From Phallusia mammillata (Eukaryota > Chordata > Ascidiacea > Phlebobranchia > Ascidiidae), in contig QLIY01000725.1 of the NCBI GenBank assembly GCA_003260075.1, positions 19,957 to 83,956 of the forward strand: DNA of 64,000 bases. Direction: 5' to 3'. A program made the position numbers and the translations under genes. The notes under the pieces were generated by a model. It was not told the origin of the DNA. It did no database searches and saw only the letters and a program-made list of their open reading frames with translations. Below, one piece after another: positions 60,066 to 64,000 of this stretch; positions within the stretch are counted from its first letter, which is position 1, and each line of letters opens with the position of its first letter.

Positions 60066-62540
60066 ATGAACGGGGTTGTAAAAACGCACCAGCCTGTAAT
60101 CGTAGTGCACGGTGGAGCGTGGAAAATTCCTGATCACATGATCACCGATTCGGAGCAGGGCGCGAAATTAGCGGCGTTGGAGGGTTACAAGTAAGTGCAG
60201 GGTTAGAAATTAAACTTTGCAATTTTTAGTTTTTTATATTTATTTTGGTCAACAGAGTGTTGAAAAGTGGTGGGAGTTGCATTGACGCAGTGGTAAAGGC
60301 TGTTTCGAGTCTAGAAGATAACCCAGCGTTTGATGCAGGTAGGTTATTCAATACACTTTTAACTCGCTAATTCTAGGAACTGTGTATGCAACTGTGAGCA
60401 CCTTGCTTAACAGGTTTGACAGCGGTACGAAGAAAGACTTTGTCTGTTTTATAAAATGCTTGCTTTGTGTGAGTAAAAGGCTTGCTCTTAAAGCATCATT
60501 TTGGCTGGTTAGAAGTAAGAGAACAAAAACAGTGTTTGACACGGATTCACACTCAGTACTAGCAATTGCTTAATATCTTACCCCCCCCCCACAGTGTTTG
60601 ACACGGATTCACACTCAGTACTAGCAATTGCTTAATATGTTGGCGCGGGAGTTCATATTTCCAAAAAGGTTACTTGGCGTATAATTGCACATAAAAAACT
60701 AACTAACTAACCGTACAAAAAATACCAATTGTAAGGCACATGAATGGTAGGCCATGTTTGACTTTCTGTAAGCGGAAAATTTTTAACGTGAATTTTGTGT
60801 TTGATTAGGCCGCGGATCGGTATTGCCCCCCCCCCATATTTCCAAAAAGGTTACTTGGCGTATAATTGCACATAAAAAACTAAATAACTAACCGTACAAA
60901 AAATACCAATTGTGAGGCACATGAATGGTAGGCCATGTTTGACTTTCTGTAAGCGGGAAATTTTTAACGTTACTTGGAATTTTTTGTTTGATTAGGCCGC
61001 GGATCGGTATTGAACGAGGCTGGTGACGTTGAAATGCACGCGCTTGTAATGAGGGGTGATACCTGTGACGTGGGCGGTGTGCTTTGTATTCAACATGCCC
61101 GAAACCCGGTCCAAGTTGCAAGAATCATACTGGATGAGGTAAGCATGTGACGTAATACATATTACGTCACGAGATGAGATGTCACGTGTTACGTCATAGA
61201 GTCCTCATTGCCTTCTCGCGGGCGAAGCCGGTTTGAAAATGGCGCGAAAACACAATCTACCTGAAGAAAACATCGATTATTTCGTCACAGACCACGTGAA
61301 AGAAGAGTTAAAGAATTTCGACAAATACACACAGGCAGTGGATGGACTTTTTAACACAAATACGTAAGCCCTAATTGCAAATGGTCTAATATTTGTTTTA
61401 CAAAAAAACTTCCCAAAAAAGTATTTTGTGTAAAAATTAACTTTAGGTCACCAAAATGACGTCACTAAGAACATGTTTAGGTAATTTTTAAACGATCGCT
61501 GTGTTTACAGGGGTCACGACACAGTTGGGGCGGTGGCCCTTGATTGCCATGGCAACCTGGCTTGTGCAACATCCACTGGAGGCATCACAGCACAACAGGT
61601 CGGTCGGGTTTCAGACTCGCCGATAGTGGGCAGTGGAGGGTATGCAGATAACGAATCAGGTAAGGAACTTGGCCAAATGGTCCGGCGCGCCTGACGAAAA
61701 AACCTTAATTGGAAACCTTGATACAGACGCAAAAAAACTAAATCGGGATTCGTCCCCGGAAGCGTCCTGGGTTCGAACCCCGTGAGAAAAAAGAAATAAA
61801 TAAATGAAAAAGACTCCAAAATATTATGCCTGATTTGAAACACCCAAAGGCGTCCAAACCGGACCTTAAAGGTAAAAACTTCGATGCAATAAAGCTTTAG
61901 TTTAGAACAAATTGTCAAAATACTTACCAAAACATTTTGTGTGAAGTTATGAAACATAAACCTGAAACAGGGTTTGTCAAAATTCCTTCCAGCCACGCAT
62001 AAAAATTTAAAGAATGTGGCTGGAGGAATTAAAGAGATCGACGAAGGCGCAGAGAATAATGCGGGGATTAGGGGGGACATAAATTTTTCGAAAACGTTTA
62101 AAACAAACTCTGTTGTTATTATCACTGCGAAATCCATTTACAATTCTTTTTCCTTTACATTTTACAGTTGCAGTTTCTACCACCGGGCATGGGGAATCCA
62201 TAATGAAAGTGAATCTAGCTAAAACCATCGCTTGTTACGTGGAAGCAGGTAGACTTTGACGTCACAATAGCCATTGTCCCATTTCGAATGCATCCATTGT
62301 TGATATTTTTAAGGTTTGGCACCCAAGGAGGCGACGGCCAAAGCCCTAAAAAAGATGAATTCAAGAGTAGGAGGGTCTGGGGGTGCAATATCAGTGGACA
62401 CCAGGGGGCGTGTGGGGGTGCACTTCACCACCGAGCGCATGACGTGGGCCAAGATTGGAGGCAGCGACGTCAACGGAGTCGTTGGAAAATTTGTTGAGTT
62501 TGGGTGTGATGCAACGAACGTTAAAAAGGAAAGCGTTTGA
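60066..62540 (+). CDS. ASRGL1: Isoaspartyl peptidase / L-asparaginase (Ntn hydrolase)
   Basis: Threonine-dependent N-terminal nucleophile hydrolase that cleaves L-asparagine and isoaspartyl dipeptides after self-cleavage. Exons: 60066-60190, 60256-60338, 60996-61138, 61200-61363, 61511-61659, 62168-62248, 62314-62540; all phases agree and give 323 residues (human ASRGL1 308). Visible motifs: VIVVHGGAW near the start, [21 protein letters not shown], the cleavage/nucleophile site [11 protein letters not shown] with Thr near residue 176, STGGI, GSGGYAD and STTGHGE in the substrate pocket. The stop is TGA. Intron 2 includes false duplications with a truncated copy of the exon 3 start (60809-60825). 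The segment between the two halves diverges from human, as is usual in the family. The gene appears intact. Confidence 0.94.
60523..61011. repeat. Haplotype-like duplications in asparaginase intron 2
   Basis: 60523-60580 recurs at 60591-60640, and 60651-60825 recurs at 60836-61011. The second pair duplicates the acceptor and first bases of exon 3; only the right copy continues into the full exon. Confidence 0.8.
61147..61170. promoter_or_regulatory. Near-perfect CRE-half-site palindrome in a 61-nt intron
   Basis: GTGACGTAATA and TATTACGTCAC are exact complements around two central bases; a CACGTG E-box and another TTACGTCA follow before the exon 4 acceptor. bZIP proteins bind TGACGTAA-type sites, but use inside this short intron is only inferred. 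Confidence 0.3.
61665..61870 (+). repeat. tRNA-derived SINE-like sequence in asparaginase intron 5
   Basis: TGGCCAAATGGTCCGGCGCG resembles a Leu/Ser-type tRNA D arm with A box, and GGGTTCGAACCCCG is a perfect B box/T arm. About 60 bases lie in between and an A-rich tail follows. It is not a functional tRNA; a SINE or retropseudogene fits best. Confidence 0.5.
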
Positions 62541-63165
62541 TTCTGAAAGATTTGTGACATATTGTGTCTTTTCCCCCCCCCCCGGAGGCAGCGACGTCAA
62601 CGGAGTCGTTGGAAAATTTGTTGAGTTTGGATGTGATGCAACGAACGTTAAAAAGGAAAGCGTTTGATTTTGAAAGATTTGTGACAAATTGTGTCTTTTA
62701 ACCTGTTTTAGTCCTTTTAATATTTTTATCTATTTTTATGCGTGAGTGACACACAAAAATGCTTGTAAAACACCATTTACCTTTTTCTGGTATCTTAAGA
62801 TATTCTCTAAGTTCCATCAGAAAATATATTTTAACATGTTTTGCAAGAAACGTATATACACAAAACAGCTATTTATTTTCCTAAATGGCCTTTTAGGCAT
62901 TGTATGAACTATTTGATAAAACTAGGCATTGCCCCCCCCCCCCCTTTTAATATTTTTATCTGTTTTTATGCGTGAGTGACAAACAAGAATCCTTGTAAAA
63001 CACCATTTACCTATTTCTAGTATCTTAAGATTTTCTCTAAGTTCCATCAGAAAATATATTTTAACATGTTTTGCACGAAACGTATATACACAAAACAGCT
63101 ATTTATTTTCCTAAATGCCTTTTTAGGCATTGTATGAACTATTTGATAAAACTAGGCATTGTTTT
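62457..63165. repeat. Haplotype-like duplications over the gene's 3' end
   Basis: 62457-62572, including the last codons and stop of the asparaginase gene, recurs at 62584-62699 around eleven C. 62710-62931 recurs at 62945-63161 around thirteen C. The second partial exon copy is an artefact and not a second gene. Confidence 0.8.
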
Positions 63166-63208
63166 GTTGTCCAACTTTTGCGTTGTTATCTACGAACCAT
63201 GACAAAAC

Positions 63209-64000
63209 AAGCGTTAAATGACAAAAATATCCTATGTCAGACAATGTTTTTTTAAAAATTAGGGACTTCTAAAAATGTTGGCAACAGATTTTAAGCACTG
63301 GCGAATTTTGAAGTGTAAAAATTACGCCGCACGCCACAAAAATTTGATCTTGAACGGACACCCCCCCCCCATCGAAATCGTGACGTCACACAATGCGCAT
63401 CAACGATACGATTCGATTTGCTCATGTAAAAAGGCTTAGTTTAACATATTAACCCAATTGGACGGGAAAACCCCCACTAATGCAACACTGCTAGTTTACT
63501 CAATTTCAACGTTTCGTACAAGTTGTTCAATAATACCACACCCGTAATAAGTCTGCGTTGCCTAACATACAAGTTTCTATCATTTTTTTAACTTACACGA
63601 CTATACTTCTATACAATTTACCCCATGAAAAAAATATGGAACAATTTCATTTATTCAGTTGCGAACTAAATTGCTTATTAAGACAATTGCAAGAAGAGAA
63701 AGAAGATTTTTAAAAAGTGCAACAACCCTCCCAGTGAAATCTCTACTTTTTTAAAAAGAGAAGCTCAATGCATTTCACTCCAAGTTATGCAAGAATTTGG
63801 CAAAACCACGCATGGCTAAGTACCTACACACCACCATATAATTACTAAAAGGCGTTCAAGATCAAATTTTTGTGGTGTGCGGCGTAATTTTTACACTTCA
63901 AAATTCGCGAGTGCTTAAAATCTGTTGCCAACATTTTTAGAAGTCCCTAATGTTTTAAAAAACATTGTCTGACATAGGATATTTTTGTCATTTAACGCTT
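63209..64000. mobile_element. Fold-back element with about 150-bp arms, reaching the window edge
   Basis: AAGCGTTAAATGACAAAAAT at 63209 is the complement of the last 20 bases of the window. The arms continue through CCTATGTCAGACAATG, TAGGGACTTCTAAAAATG and a GTGTAAAAATTACGCCGCAC block (63315-63340) matched near 63870-63895. A C run lies at 63361-63370. No ORF in the loop. Confidence 0.8.

Noticed and set aside
61514-62137. 207-codon minus-strand ORF
   Set aside because: It runs antisense over asparaginase exon 5 and its intron; a shadow.
62584-62699. A second asparaginase last exon
   Set aside because: It is a restart of 62457-62572 after eleven C, matching the false-duplication pattern; the reading frame is already complete at 62540.

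Overview
The window is a 64 kb piece of an AT-rich metazoan nuclear genome. Split genes with GT-AG introns, vertebrate-like RAB10 and Src-family kinase genes, a DEATH-NACHT-LRR receptor and dense miniature DNA transposons point to an invertebrate deuterostome. A tunicate such as an ascidian is my best guess, not proven. The assembly is visibly imperfect. There is one N gap (6437-6897). About 45 pure G or C runs look like filled gaps: most are 10-14 nt and six are 52-84 nt. Most short runs are flanked by two slightly different copies of the same sequence, as if both haplotypes had been laid end to end.

Layout. (1) 834-12697, minus strand: an NLR-type receptor with two DEATH-like exons, short linker exons, a NACHT exon with a one-base frameshift, and two 159-nt LRR exons. 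(2) 13-22 kb: mostly repeats and duplicated blocks, with a weak plus-strand gene candidate (14371-16545) behind two CRE-like sites. (3) 23242-29264, minus: a complete six-exon RAB10. (4) 29426-29554, minus: the last exon of an unidentified gene ending only 161 bases before the RAB10 start codon. (5) 34556-47921, minus: a complete Src-family tyrosine kinase with two pairs of alternative exons, one in SH3 and one in the SH2-kinase linker/glycine loop. (6) 48-60 kb: repeats, duplicated haplotype blocks and a 47-aa small ORF or terminal exon. (7) 60066-62540, plus: a complete seven-exon ASRGL1-type isoaspartyl peptidase/L-asparaginase. (8) 63.2-64.0 kb: a fold-back element.

Mobile DNA is abundant. 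At least nine hAT-like miniature elements have recognisable 8-bp target duplications. There are several fold-back elements and an undescribed dispersed repeat with a terminal hairpin, present in five copies, two of which carry nested hAT insertions. At about 54 kb one hAT element is seen both as a filled and as an empty site, which supports the two-haplotype reading. The genes are not a pathway. They look like an innate-immune receptor, a vesicle-traffic GTPase, a membrane tyrosine kinase and a metabolic hydrolase that happen to be neighbours. The strongest biological signal is the kinase with two alternative exon pairs, giving up to four in-frame isoforms. Its linker/glycine-loop pair occupies the same domain position as the alternative exon 7 pair of vertebrate FYN.
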